Positions 7,835-14,280 of a DNA stretch of 23,414 nucleotides are shown one piece after another. Source of the DNA: OCS116 cluster bacterium (GTDB lineage Bacteria > Pseudomonadota > Alphaproteobacteria > Rhizobiales > OSC116); the NCBI GenBank assembly GCA_002402005.2, contig NVUS02000170.1, positions 1-23,414 of the forward strand. The letters run 5' to 3'. Numbering within the stretch: the stretch's first letter is position 1; every line of letters begins with the position of its first letter. The translations under genes and the position numbers were made by a program. Below the pieces are notes generated by a model that was not told where the DNA came from, did not search any database, and saw nothing but the letters and a program-made list of their open reading frames with translations.

Positions 7835-8188
7835 ATGAATGACCCAAACGGCTTTCACCAGTCACTCATTGCCTATGCAAATGCCAGCAATAACCTGATT
7901 GTTGAACACATTCTCCATACAAATGGTTGGCAGCAAGATTTGCAAAAATCACCGGCACCATTTGAGGTTTATTTTGTCGCCATTCACCCCTCGCTTGCCA
8001 CATTACAATGCCATGAGCAGGCGAGGAGTGACCGGCCCAAAGGCAGCGCCACACAAGACTATCAAACCATTCACAATGGTTTGAATTATGATTTGGAATT
8101 AGATTGCGAACAACCCCTAAAAGACAATGTCAGCAGATTGTTATCTGCATGGCAAAAGCGCCAATCATCTTCGGCCTTCTTCGGTTAA
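7835..8188 (+). CDS. Chloramphenicol phosphotransferase-like protein, N-terminally truncated
   Basis: The 117-residue product matches the second half of the chloramphenicol phosphotransferase (CPT) family. It has NLIVEHILHTNGW, then a strand followed by ARSDRPKGSATQDYQTIHNG and YDLELDCEQPL; full CPT members carry ARGDR, an HxG segment and YDxEVD at these places. Family members are usually about 180 residues and open with an ATP-binding P-loop. Nothing like that precedes this frame: an in-frame TAG lies at 7826-7828, and the previous gene ends at 7770. The piece therefore lacks the nucleotide site and is probably a remnant, although the surviving frame is clean. No strong ribosome site precedes ATG 7835. 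Confidence 0.7.
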   Translation: MNDPNGFHQSLIAYANASNNLIVEHILHTNGWQQDLQKSPAPFEVYFVAIHPSLATLQCHEQARSDRPKGSATQDYQTIHNGLNYDLELDCEQPLKDNVSRLLSAWQKRQSSSAFFG

Positions 8189-8230
8189 ATCAGTTTTCCT
8201 TGGCCTTCCAAGCCTTAAGAATTTTCTTGG
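8189..8230 (-). repeat. Remnant of a Sel1-type gene 3' end (left direct-repeat copy)
   Basis: Bases 8206-8225 (ttccaagccttaagaatttt) are identical, in the same orientation, to 11994-12013 inside the 3' end of the intact Sel1-repeat gene. Read on the minus strand, the segment encodes KKILKAWKAKEN and a stop, against EKILKAWKTKK and a stop in the intact gene, and is preceded by an in-frame stop. It is thus a degenerate terminal fragment rather than a gene. The two copies bracket the HD/Hsp90-like cassette. Confidence 0.7.
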
Positions 8231-8292
8231 TTTAGTCGAATAATTTTGCTTAATTGTTTATACATTGCTTAGTAAAAGCTCAAAACAAACGG

Positions 8293-8353
8293 TTGACTAT
8301 AAAGAAATTTTCTTGATTAATTACATTAAGTTGCCAAGTCATTCCGCTTGGCA
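8293..8353 (+). promoter_or_regulatory. Candidate promoter and leader hairpin of the HD/Hsp90-like cassette
   Basis: TTGACT (8293-8298) and ATTAAT (8316-8321) are spaced by 17 bases. A perfect AAGAAA-T-TTTCTT palindrome (8302-8314) lies between them. Just downstream, TGCCAAG and CTTGGCA (8332-8338 and 8347-8353) form a seven-pair hairpin with an eight-base loop and no T tract, so it is not a terminator. It would lie in the leader before the ATG at 8384. An operator and a leader structure are both plausible. Confidence 0.35.
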
Positions 8354-8383
8354 GTGAGTGTTATATTAATTAAAGAATTTTAT

Positions 8384-8500
8384 ATGCCTGATAAGAATTT
8401 AATAACATTGCCGTTATGAAAGCATTTTGAGAAACAAGCCAATGCCGATCAAGCTTCAGCAGTCGAGAAGCTTGTAGAACAGGCTGCCGCCCAGCTTTCA
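8384..8500 (+). other. N-terminal coding extension of the HD/Hsp90-like gene, broken by TGA
   Basis: ATG 8384 is in frame with the large gene and encodes MPDKNLITLPL, then TGA (8417-8419), then KHFEKQANADQASAV and on without another stop into the main open frame. The peptide after the stop is helical and runs smoothly into the conserved HD region. No ATG, GTG or TTG occurs in this frame between the TGA and TTG 8501. A single change to TGG (Trp) or CGA (Arg) would restore one continuous gene of about 1,041 codons. ATG 8416, one frame off, would need a +1 shift after four codons. AAAGAA about ten bases before ATG 8384 is a possible ribosome site. Confidence 0.6.
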
Positions 8501-11500
8501 TTGATTAGAGATAGTTTTCCCACCTATACACGTCACGATTCTGTACATTCCAATAACATCATTGGTTTGATGGGTAATATATTGGGCGACGAGTTAAAAA
8601 GATTATCGGCATTGGAAGCCGCTATACTTATCTTAAGTGCCTATTATCATGATATCGGCATGGTATTCACCGATGAAGAACGAGAAAAGCTACAAAACGA
8701 AGATGAGTTCAAAGAGTTTGAAAACAAATACCCAGAAGTCACGGTCAGTCGGCATAAAAACCAATGTGTAACTGTAGACATAGCCGAATGGTATTGCCGC
8801 TGGGCTCATCCAAATCGGGTTGGCAAATTTGTCAATAAAGCCGATGCCAATTTATTTAAATGGGGCAACGCACCTATCTCCGAGGCCATAATTAACGTAT
8901 GCCGTAGCCATGGACAAGCGACGGATTTTTTAAATAATGATACATTGTTTAAGGTAGATTTTCGCACCGGTACCGATAAAAACTCCACTGCCGACCTTAG
9001 ATTCTGTGCCATATTGTTGCGCATTGCAGATATTTTAGATTTTGACAATTCCCGCTCACCGGAAGAAATTTATAAATATCTCGGCCTCATCAAGCGAGAT
9101 ACAAACCGCAGCAGCGCCAGCGATGTCGAATGGCTAAAACATCTGTCCTCTGGAGGCTTTTCTTTCCCGCCAGAACGCCAAGGGCGTTACCCCATAACAA
9201 TCATTGCCCATCCCGATCGCCCCGCCGTCGAGAATGACCTGCGTGAATTTTTAAAGATAATTGAGCAAGAGTTAAACAAAAGCGCCGCAATGGTCAATAA
9301 ATGTTCACCCAAATGGCGTGATTTTTTATTGCCAGGCCAAATTGATAAAAGTGACATTCAAAGCGTTGGTTATAAATTTGGTGATTATCGCTTTTCGCTC
9401 GAACAGCACGAGGTGCTAAACCTTCTAATGGGTGATAACCTTTATGATGATCACTATGTTTTCATTAGAGAATTGCTGCAAAATGCCATAGATACCGTAC
9501 GCCACAGACAATTTTACGAACAACAAAACGGCCAAACATGCTATTTCGAACCTAAAATAACCGTCACCCAATGGCAAGATGCCGATAATTATCAATGGAT
9601 CAGAATTGATGACAATGGCATGGGCATGACCGAAGACATTGTCGCCAATTATCTATTGCGCATCGGTAAATCATATTATAATTCTGCCCAATTTGAAGCC
9701 GAAAAACTCAGCTATAAAAAAACATCCGGCAAAGATTTTACCCCCGTAAGCCGATTTGGCATCGGCCTGCTATCTTGCTTCATCGTCGGCGAACTAGTCG
9801 AGGTGAACACCCGCTATGTAAAAACCGACCATGGAAACAGTAAAAACGGCATTCGCATGGCTTTATCAGGCCTACACGGCTTCTTCACCACGCAAATCGA
9901 GGGAGAAGGGCATTCAAACCCAGACCCCATGCCCAATCATCAAAATACCAACGATGAGTTATATAAAGATCAAGCCGGCAGCTCAATCGCCGTACGGCTA
10001 GATCCGGTAAAAGCGGATGCTAATTTTAATTTAGAGAAGTTACTAGAAAAATATATTTTCTGCTCGCCCGTGCCGATATATTTTGAGGGCAAGCAGATTG
10101 GTGGCGATCGTAAACAAATTATCGAAACCCCATGGCTGGAAAATATTGTCGAAGAGATATTAACCCCTGCTGAAACAAAACAAATTGAAGTTGCTTTTAA
10201 AACGACATTTAAAGAACCAATTAAAATCATTATATTGCCATTGGATTTGACCCAATTCTCCCCAACAATAGATTTTGCGGGTCAGTTAGTCATTGGCTAT
10301 GTAGCTGGAGAATATAATGATTTCCTATCATTTGGTTGGAATTCTGAAGAAGGGATATATTTAGCTTACGATGTTGAAAGATATTTGGAAGGGAAAATAG
10401 AAGTGTTAGAAACAGAATTTTCCGATTTCCAAGATTTAAAGAGTGATTCAAAAATCGGCCGGGAAATTAAAAATCTTAGAACCCGGTTAGGACGGAAGAA
10501 AGCATCCGACGGGCTTGGGCGTGAACTGATTATTTTGAATCGGTTTTGGAAACATTTCAATCAATTAAATCAATGTATTGATGATTTTGAGGATGAGGTT
10601 GGGGAAAGTCTAATCTCCCATAATGGAGTTCGAGTCTCCTTAGATCTTAACGCGAATTATTTTGGTAAATTAGGCATTGGGTGGTTCGCACACTCTTCGT
10701 TTAAAGCTGGCGCAATTACACTAGGTGATCACTTGAGGCCAGATGTGTCTTTGTCTCGTGACCAATTGCGTAATCTCACTTGGCAAATTCATTCAACCGC
10801 GAACCTTGCTATTACCAATGCACTAGAGGCAACAGGATACTTATTGGGAGATGAACCAATAGATTTATTTAGTGATTTTTTGCTTGCAGATAAGGAATTG
10901 TTGTTCGGCAGGTTGATTGAGGATCCCTATATCTGCATAGATGGGCTTTGGGCAGAAAAGGCTATAATATCTACCGATAACGGTTATACAAGTTATCTGG
11001 AAATCTGCAAAGCAGTGGCGGTAACAAATGGAACGGTTACAATTGATAAACAACCTCCAGTTGGAAGGGCTTTTATTGAAAATTTTTATGATTTCTGTGC
11101 TGCAGCACTCGTTCAATTAGGTTGTGAAATTGAGTTGCAGGGATTGGGCCGTGATGCCGAACTTTTTGTGGTTGCTGTTGGCCAGCAACCCATTACAGAT
11201 AAACTATTTACCCCTCTGTTTTTTGTTGAATATGAAAACAAACAATTTTTAAAAACTCAAAATTGCCCGGTAAATCGCGATCATCCATTCTCATTGTGGC
11301 TTCGAGAAAATGCTGAGAATTTATCACGAAATTACCCGCCGATATTTAAATCTATTGTAAAATTTTTGTCACGTCGTCATACTTTTAGATCACGAGAGAC
11401 CCAAGATGTCATTAAAGGCATCAACATAACTCTCAATCGATTGAGAGAGTTGGATAAAGATATTGCCCCGCCAGAAAATCTTATTATCAAAGAAAGTGAT

Positions 11501-11509
11501 TTTAATTAA
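8501..11509 (+). CDS. HD phosphohydrolase / Hsp90-like (GHKL) ATPase fusion protein
   Basis: Large predicted cytoplasmic protein of unknown role. The coordinates start at TTG 8501, the first usual start codon after an in-frame TGA; the true N-terminus probably lies at 8384. Numbered from TTG: an HD-type hydrolase region with TRHDSVH (11-16), YYHDIG (48-53) and RIADILDFD (174-182), then a GHKL/Hsp90 ATPase. The ATPase has the N-box RELLQNAIDTVRH (323-335), with E324, N328 and D331, then DDNGMGM (370-376) and FGIGLLSCF (419-427). The remaining ~570 residues, to EKDF-like SDFN at the end, match nothing I recognise. The stop overlaps the next gene (TAATG). Base usage changes near 10.25 kb. An anti-phage role is inferred from architecture only. 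Confidence 0.82.
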   Translation: MIRDSFPTYTRHDSVHSNNIIGLMGNILGDELKRLSALEAAILILSAYYHDIGMVFTDEEREKLQNEDEFKEFENKYPEVTVSRHKNQCVTVDIAEWYCRWAHPNRVGKFVNKADANLFKWGNAPISEAIINVCRSHGQATDFLNNDTLFKVDFRTGTDKNSTADLRFCAILLRIADILDFDNSRSPEEIYKYLGLIKRDTNRSSASDVEWLKHLSSGGFSFPPERQGRYPITIIAHPDRPAVENDLREFLKIIEQELNKSAAMVNKCSPKWRDFLLPGQIDKSDIQSVGYKFGDYRFSLEQHEVLNLLMGDNLYDDHYVFIRELLQNAIDTVRHRQFYEQQNGQTCYFEPKITVTQWQDADNYQWIRIDDNGMGMTEDIVANYLLRIGKSYYNSAQFEAEKLSYKKTSGKDFTPVSRFGIGLLSCFIVGELVEVNTRYVKTDHGNSKNGIRMALSGLHGFFTTQIEGEGHSNPDPMPNHQNTNDELYKDQAGSSIAVRLDPVKADANFNLEKLLEKYIFCSPVPIYFEGKQIGGDRKQIIETPWLENIVEEILTPAETKQIEVAFKTTFKEPIKIIILPLDLTQFSPTIDFAGQLVIGYVAGEYNDFLSFGWNSEEGIYLAYDVERYLEGKIEVLETEFSDFQDLKSDSKIGREIKNLRTRLGRKKASDGLGRELIILNRFWKHFNQLNQCIDDFEDEVGESLISHNGVRVSLDLNANYFGKLGIGWFAHSSFKAGAITLGDHLRPDVSLSRDQLRNLTWQIHSTANLAITNALEATGYLLGDEPIDLFSDFLLADKELLFGRLIEDPYICIDGLWAEKAIISTDNGYTSYLEICKAVAVTNGTVTIDKQPPVGRAFIENFYDFCAAALVQLGCEIELQGLGRDAELFVVAVGQQPITDKLFTPLFFVEYENKQFLKTQNCPVNRDHPFSLWLRENAENLSRNYPPIFKSIVKFLSRRHTFRSRETQDVIKGINITLNRLRELDKDIAPPENLIIKESDFN

Positions 11510-11976
11510 TGGCAGATGATTTCAAACCAAACGCAGAAATTTATTTGGTAGAGCGTTATAAATATATATTGCAAGAAATTGCCGCCCTCAATGCCCGAAC
11601 TCCTAAATATCTATTGCTATTCCAAAGCCTCACAACCGCCATCTTCGGCGGCGGCGTGGCCGTATTTTTAGGCTGGAAAAACCTTAACATTTCATTCGAA
11701 ATTGCCCAAATCGGCATTGAAGGCCTGTTATGGCTATTCACGATTTTGGCATTTTTTGTAATCGTTTCAATTGTCGTTGGCATGGTGGCGTGGATGGATT
11801 ATCGCCAAGAAGAAGTTGAATTGCTAGAAATGGTGGTCAAAATCGATTTTAGAAAAGCCCCAAAATGGCGAAACTTCTGGCGCTGGTCTGAAACCTATTT
11901 GATATTAATCATCATCTTCGTCACTTATTTTGCATGGGCTTTTGTCAACGAAAAAATATTACCTCTCATTGCGTAG
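11509..11976 (+). CDS. Small three-helix membrane protein paired with the HD/Hsp90-like gene
   Basis: A 155-residue protein with an amphipathic N-terminal helix (about 10-30, ERYKYILQEIAALN) and three likely membrane spans (about 33-56, 72-96 and 129-147). A charged cytoplasmic stretch (DYRQEEVELLEMVVKIDF) separates spans two and three. Its ATG overlaps the previous stop codon by one base (TAATG), which implies translational coupling and a shared function. Small multi-span proteins beside ATPase or nucleotide-sensing genes often act as membrane-damaging effectors in defence systems. I infer that role here from the pairing, not from a recognised domain. Base usage returns to that of the host genes. 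No terminator precedes the convergent Sel1 gene. Confidence 0.75.
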   Translation: MADDFKPNAEIYLVERYKYILQEIAALNARTPKYLLLFQSLTTAIFGGGVAVFLGWKNLNISFEIAQIGIEGLLWLFTILAFFVIVSIVVGMVAWMDYRQEEVELLEMVVKIDFRKAPKWRNFWRWSETYLILIIIFVTYFAWAFVNEKILPLIA

Positions 11977-11980
11977 CTGC

Positions 11981-12616
11981 CTATTTCTTAGTTTTCCAAG
12001 CCTTAAGAATTTTTTCGGCTCGGGCAAGCTCGGAGAAGGACAAGCGCTTGCGAATAACAATCTGATTGTCAATCGCGCCGCCCATGGCAAAGAATAAATA
12101 GGCTTTGATATTGTCCTTTTTAAACCCTTCACCACTGGCATATAACGCGCCCAAATTATTATAGGCAGGCAGATAACCTTGCTTGGCCGCCGCCCCATAC
12201 CATTTCAGCGCTTGGCGATAATCTTGCTTCACGCCATTGCCGGCCACATATAACAAGCCCAAATTAAACTGCGCCTCTTTATAACCCTGCTTGGCGGCAG
12301 TTTCATACCATTTGGCCGCCAACTCATAATTCTGTTCAATGCCAATGCCCTCATCATAGAGTGAGGCCAAATTATATTGCGCCGCTGGCAGCCCTTGTGC
12401 GGCAGATTTTTCACTCCACATAAGCGCTTGCTCATAATCTTGCTCTGTGCCGATGCCATCGGCGTAGGACAATGCCAAATTATATTGCCCAATCACATCG
12501 CCCTGTTGCGCACTTTCCAACTCAGCCTGAAAAACCGCTTTGTCTTTTGCCGAAATTTCAGCAACCGCCACGCTGGCCATCGCCAAACTCAACGACAAAA
12601 TAATAATTCGCAACAT
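11981..12616 (-). CDS. Secreted Sel1-repeat (TPR-like) protein
   Basis: A 211-residue exported protein with a signal peptide (MLRIIILSLS, cleavage after AVA at about residue 19). Four 36-residue Sel1 repeats follow; typical units read AAKQGYKEAQFNLGLLY and then a G-x-G-V-KQDY-x-x-ALKWY pattern. Sel1 repeats stack into a helical solenoid that binds other proteins, so this is probably a periplasmic scaffold or partner; the partner is unknown. The C-terminal tail (LARAEKILKAWKTKK) is basic. The stop lies four bases from that of the convergent membrane-protein gene. The tail sequence recurs as a remnant at 8189-8230. The ribosome site before ATG 12616 is weak. Confidence 0.9.
   Translation of the reverse strand: MLRIIILSLSLAMASVAVAEISAKDKAVFQAELESAQQGDVIGQYNLALSYADGIGTEQDYEQALMWSEKSAAQGLPAAQYNLASLYDEGIGIEQNYELAAKWYETAAKQGYKEAQFNLGLLYVAGNGVKQDYRQALKWYGAAAKQGYLPAYNNLGALYASGEGFKKDNIKAYLFFAMGGAIDNQIVIRKRLSFSELARAEKILKAWKTKK
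11994..12013 (-). repeat. Right copy of the 20-bp direct repeat (Sel1 gene 3' end)
   Basis: This is identical to 8206-8225 in the same orientation. This copy encodes part of the final KILKAW of the Sel1-repeat protein, so the intact gene ends here. With the left copy it brackets about 3.8 kb holding only the two cassette genes. Gene 3' ends are common integration or recombination sites, but no recombinase gene is present between the copies. Confidence 0.65.
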
Positions 12617-12945
12617 AACAAATACCCATTCATTAGATTAAATTCCAACCCAATATATTCAATATAAACAAACTATCAAGCCTGAATACTAACTAATGAA
12701 TGACAACCAATGATTGATACCAACTCCAACCTGATACAACTGACTGACCGCGCCGAATGACGCCCAAGGTTGATACTGATCACAGCCCCTCCCAATGACG
12801 CCCAATCGTCGCCCAATGATTGATACTAACCCCAATCCGATATTGCTGACTGGCCTCCACCCAATGACGCTCAACCGTCACCCAATAACGACCGATGAAT
12901 AACAACCCACAACCGAAGCCCGACATTGAGATCAGCAATGCAAGC
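12617..12945. repeat. Non-coding region with degenerate direct repeats
   Basis: No convincing gene lies here. Two units of about 60 bases (12708-12767 and 12814-12874) start with the same CAATGATTGATAC. They then run in parallel through a shared CTGACTG core to AATGACGC(C/T)CAA, with scattered C/T changes. The shorter motif CAATGACGCCCAA also appears at 12792 and, degenerated, near 12880. Open frames across it translate into low-complexity Ile/Gly-rich repeats and look accidental. Units are few, uneven and without uniform spacers, so this is not CRISPR. Confidence 0.6.
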
Positions 12946-12990
12946 TTGACAAATCAGCTTATATACTCAAATATAGACCGATCGTTCGGT
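12946..12990 (+). promoter_or_regulatory. tetR promoter with palindromic operator
   Basis: TTGACA (12946-12951) is a consensus -35 box; AT-rich AATATA (12970-12975) at 18-base spacing is the best -10. Immediately after it, ACCGA-TCGT-TCGGT (12977-12990) is an inverted repeat. It resembles the ACCGN-CGGT type of operator common upstream of autoregulated TetR genes. It lies about 30 bases before the TetR start, positioned to repress its own promoter. Confidence 0.6.
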
Positions 12991-13018
12991 ACGTATAAAT
13001 TACGATAGGGAAATAAAT

Positions 13019-13591
13019 ATGAATGAAACGCCAAAAATCAAAAAACGCGATGTTATTTTAGACGTTGCAGCAAATTTATTCCTACAACACGGCTATGATG
13101 GCACAGGCGTCGAGCAAATCATCATCACCGCCGAAACCTCGCGCGGCGGGCTTTATCATCATTTCAAAAACAAAGACGCCCTGCATTTGGCAGTGCTCAA
13201 CCAGCTATTCCTCGCGCCCATGCAATCCATGTCATTCGATAATTTCGCAAAAATGCCGCTCAAACAACAACAAGGCATGCTGGTAGATCTATTCCGCACC
13301 ATGCCACAAACTATGGATGCGATGACCCGCCACGGTGTCGCCAAATATTTCGCACTATATTTCGATAGCCTCAGCCGTGTGCCAGAATTCGGCAGAACCG
13401 TCCGCACCTATTACCAACAGCTTTTGAACATATTGCAAAACTCAATCATCGCCGAGCGCCAGCTAACGCAAGATGATGCTCGCAAGCAAGCACGCGCCTT
13501 CTTAGCCCGCCTAGAAGGCGAAATCTACCTTTGTGCCGTATTGGGCGATGCCCCCGAGCTCACAAAATTGTCTAAAGAAATGGATGTTTAA
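13019..13591 (+). CDS. TetR-family transcriptional regulator
   Basis: A 190-residue DNA-binding repressor. The N-terminal helix-turn-helix shows the TetR signature: DVAANLFLQHGYDGTGVEQI, then T-SRGGLYHHFKNKDAL (about 40-54). The C-terminal two-thirds is a helical ligand pocket with no recognisable ligand. TAGGG nine bases before the ATG is a good ribosome site. The stop is two bases before the start of the DUF1295 membrane enzyme, so the pair is an operon that the upstream palindrome probably autoregulates. Confidence 0.93.
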   Translation: MNETPKIKKRDVILDVAANLFLQHGYDGTGVEQIIITAETSRGGLYHHFKNKDALHLAVLNQLFLAPMQSMSFDNFAKMPLKQQQGMLVDLFRTMPQTMDAMTRHGVAKYFALYFDSLSRVPEFGRTVRTYYQQLLNILQNSIIAERQLTQDDARKQARAFLARLEGEIYLCAVLGDAPELTKLSKEMDV

Positions 13592-13593
13592 TC

Positions 13594-14280
13594 ATGGATA
13601 TTTACAGCCAAAAAGGCAAATCCAACAGTCAAAAAATTGTCATAACTCTCATCGAATTGGCACTTATTTACATATCTTACAACATCATGTTTGGCGGTGG
13701 TGAAGCGCTCATCACCAGCCTGTTTGGCTGGGAGTTAATCATCGAAATCCCCACCCGTCGCTGGGTCATCCTCATATTCTCCATCACCATCCTATTGCGC
13801 ATGGCATTCATGATGTTCTACCTACTCAAGCGCAAAATCCCATGGTCAGAATGCTTCACCGTGCCAGCTGCTTTTGCATTATATTATGTTGGTTTCGCAA
13901 TATTGGTTCTGCCCAACGAAGCTGCTTTAGGCCTGTGGGATTGGCTGGCCATTGCCATTTTCATCCTCGGTTGCTATCTCAACACCGCGTCAGAATATCA
14001 ACGTCACAAGTTTAAACTCAAACCCGAAAACAAAGGCAAATTATACACCAAAGGCCTGTTCGCCCACAGCATGCACATCAATTATTTTGGCGATATTTTA
14101 TGGGTCATCGCCTACGCCATCATTGCTGGCCACGTCATCGGCATCGTCATCCCCATCATGATTACCGGCTTTTTCGCCTTCATCAACATCCCGATGCTGG
14201 ATTCCTATCTGCGCGGCCGTTATACCGAATTTGCCGATTACCAAGCCAAAACCAAAAAACTCATCCCGTTCATTTGGTAG
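13594..14280 (+). CDS. DUF1295 / steroid 5-alpha-reductase-like membrane protein
   Basis: A 228-residue inner-membrane protein with about six hydrophobic spans. The C-terminal third carries the pattern of DUF1295 and the isoprenylcysteine methyltransferase/5-alpha-reductase superfamily: KGKLYTKGLFAHSMHINYFGD, then IPMLDSYL, RGRYTEFADYQAKTKKLIPF. Members usually have RHPNYFG at this point; here it is MHINYFG, so the Arg and Pro are replaced. Relatives reduce double bonds in lipids or methylate them; the substrate is unknown. It is coupled to the TetR gene, which may respond to the same compound. The last 11 bases overlap tail-to-tail with the glycerate kinase gene. Confidence 0.8.
   Translation: MDIYSQKGKSNSQKIVITLIELALIYISYNIMFGGGEALITSLFGWELIIEIPTRRWVILIFSITILLRMAFMMFYLLKRKIPWSECFTVPAAFALYYVGFAILVLPNEAALGLWDWLAIAIFILGCYLNTASEYQRHKFKLKPENKGKLYTKGLFAHSMHINYFGDILWVIAYAIIAGHVIGIVIPIMITGFFAFINIPMLDSYLRGRYTEFADYQAKTKKLIPFIW

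Noticed and set aside
8302..8353. Leader hairpin as a terminator or as a riboswitch
   Set aside because: There is no T tract on either strand, and it is too small and simple to match any riboswitch class I know.
8417..8419. TGA read as tryptophan under an alternative genetic code
   Set aside because: TGA ends other clear genes here (the APH-fold kinase at 4703, the SdiA-regulated-type gene at 7770, dppB at 18505), and no second in-frame TGA was found in a conserved gene.
12689..12874. Minus-strand open frame of about 61 codons across the repeats
   Set aside because: The product is a low-complexity Ile/Gly repeat created by the DNA repeats, without a ribosome site or a recognisable domain.
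12700..12900. Possible CRISPR array
   Set aside because: Repeat units are few, unequal and mutated, spacers are not uniform, and no cas gene is present.
14270..14280. Tail-to-tail overlap of the DUF1295 and glycerate kinase genes
   Set aside because: An 11-base convergent overlap is real but common in compact genomes and needs no special explanation.
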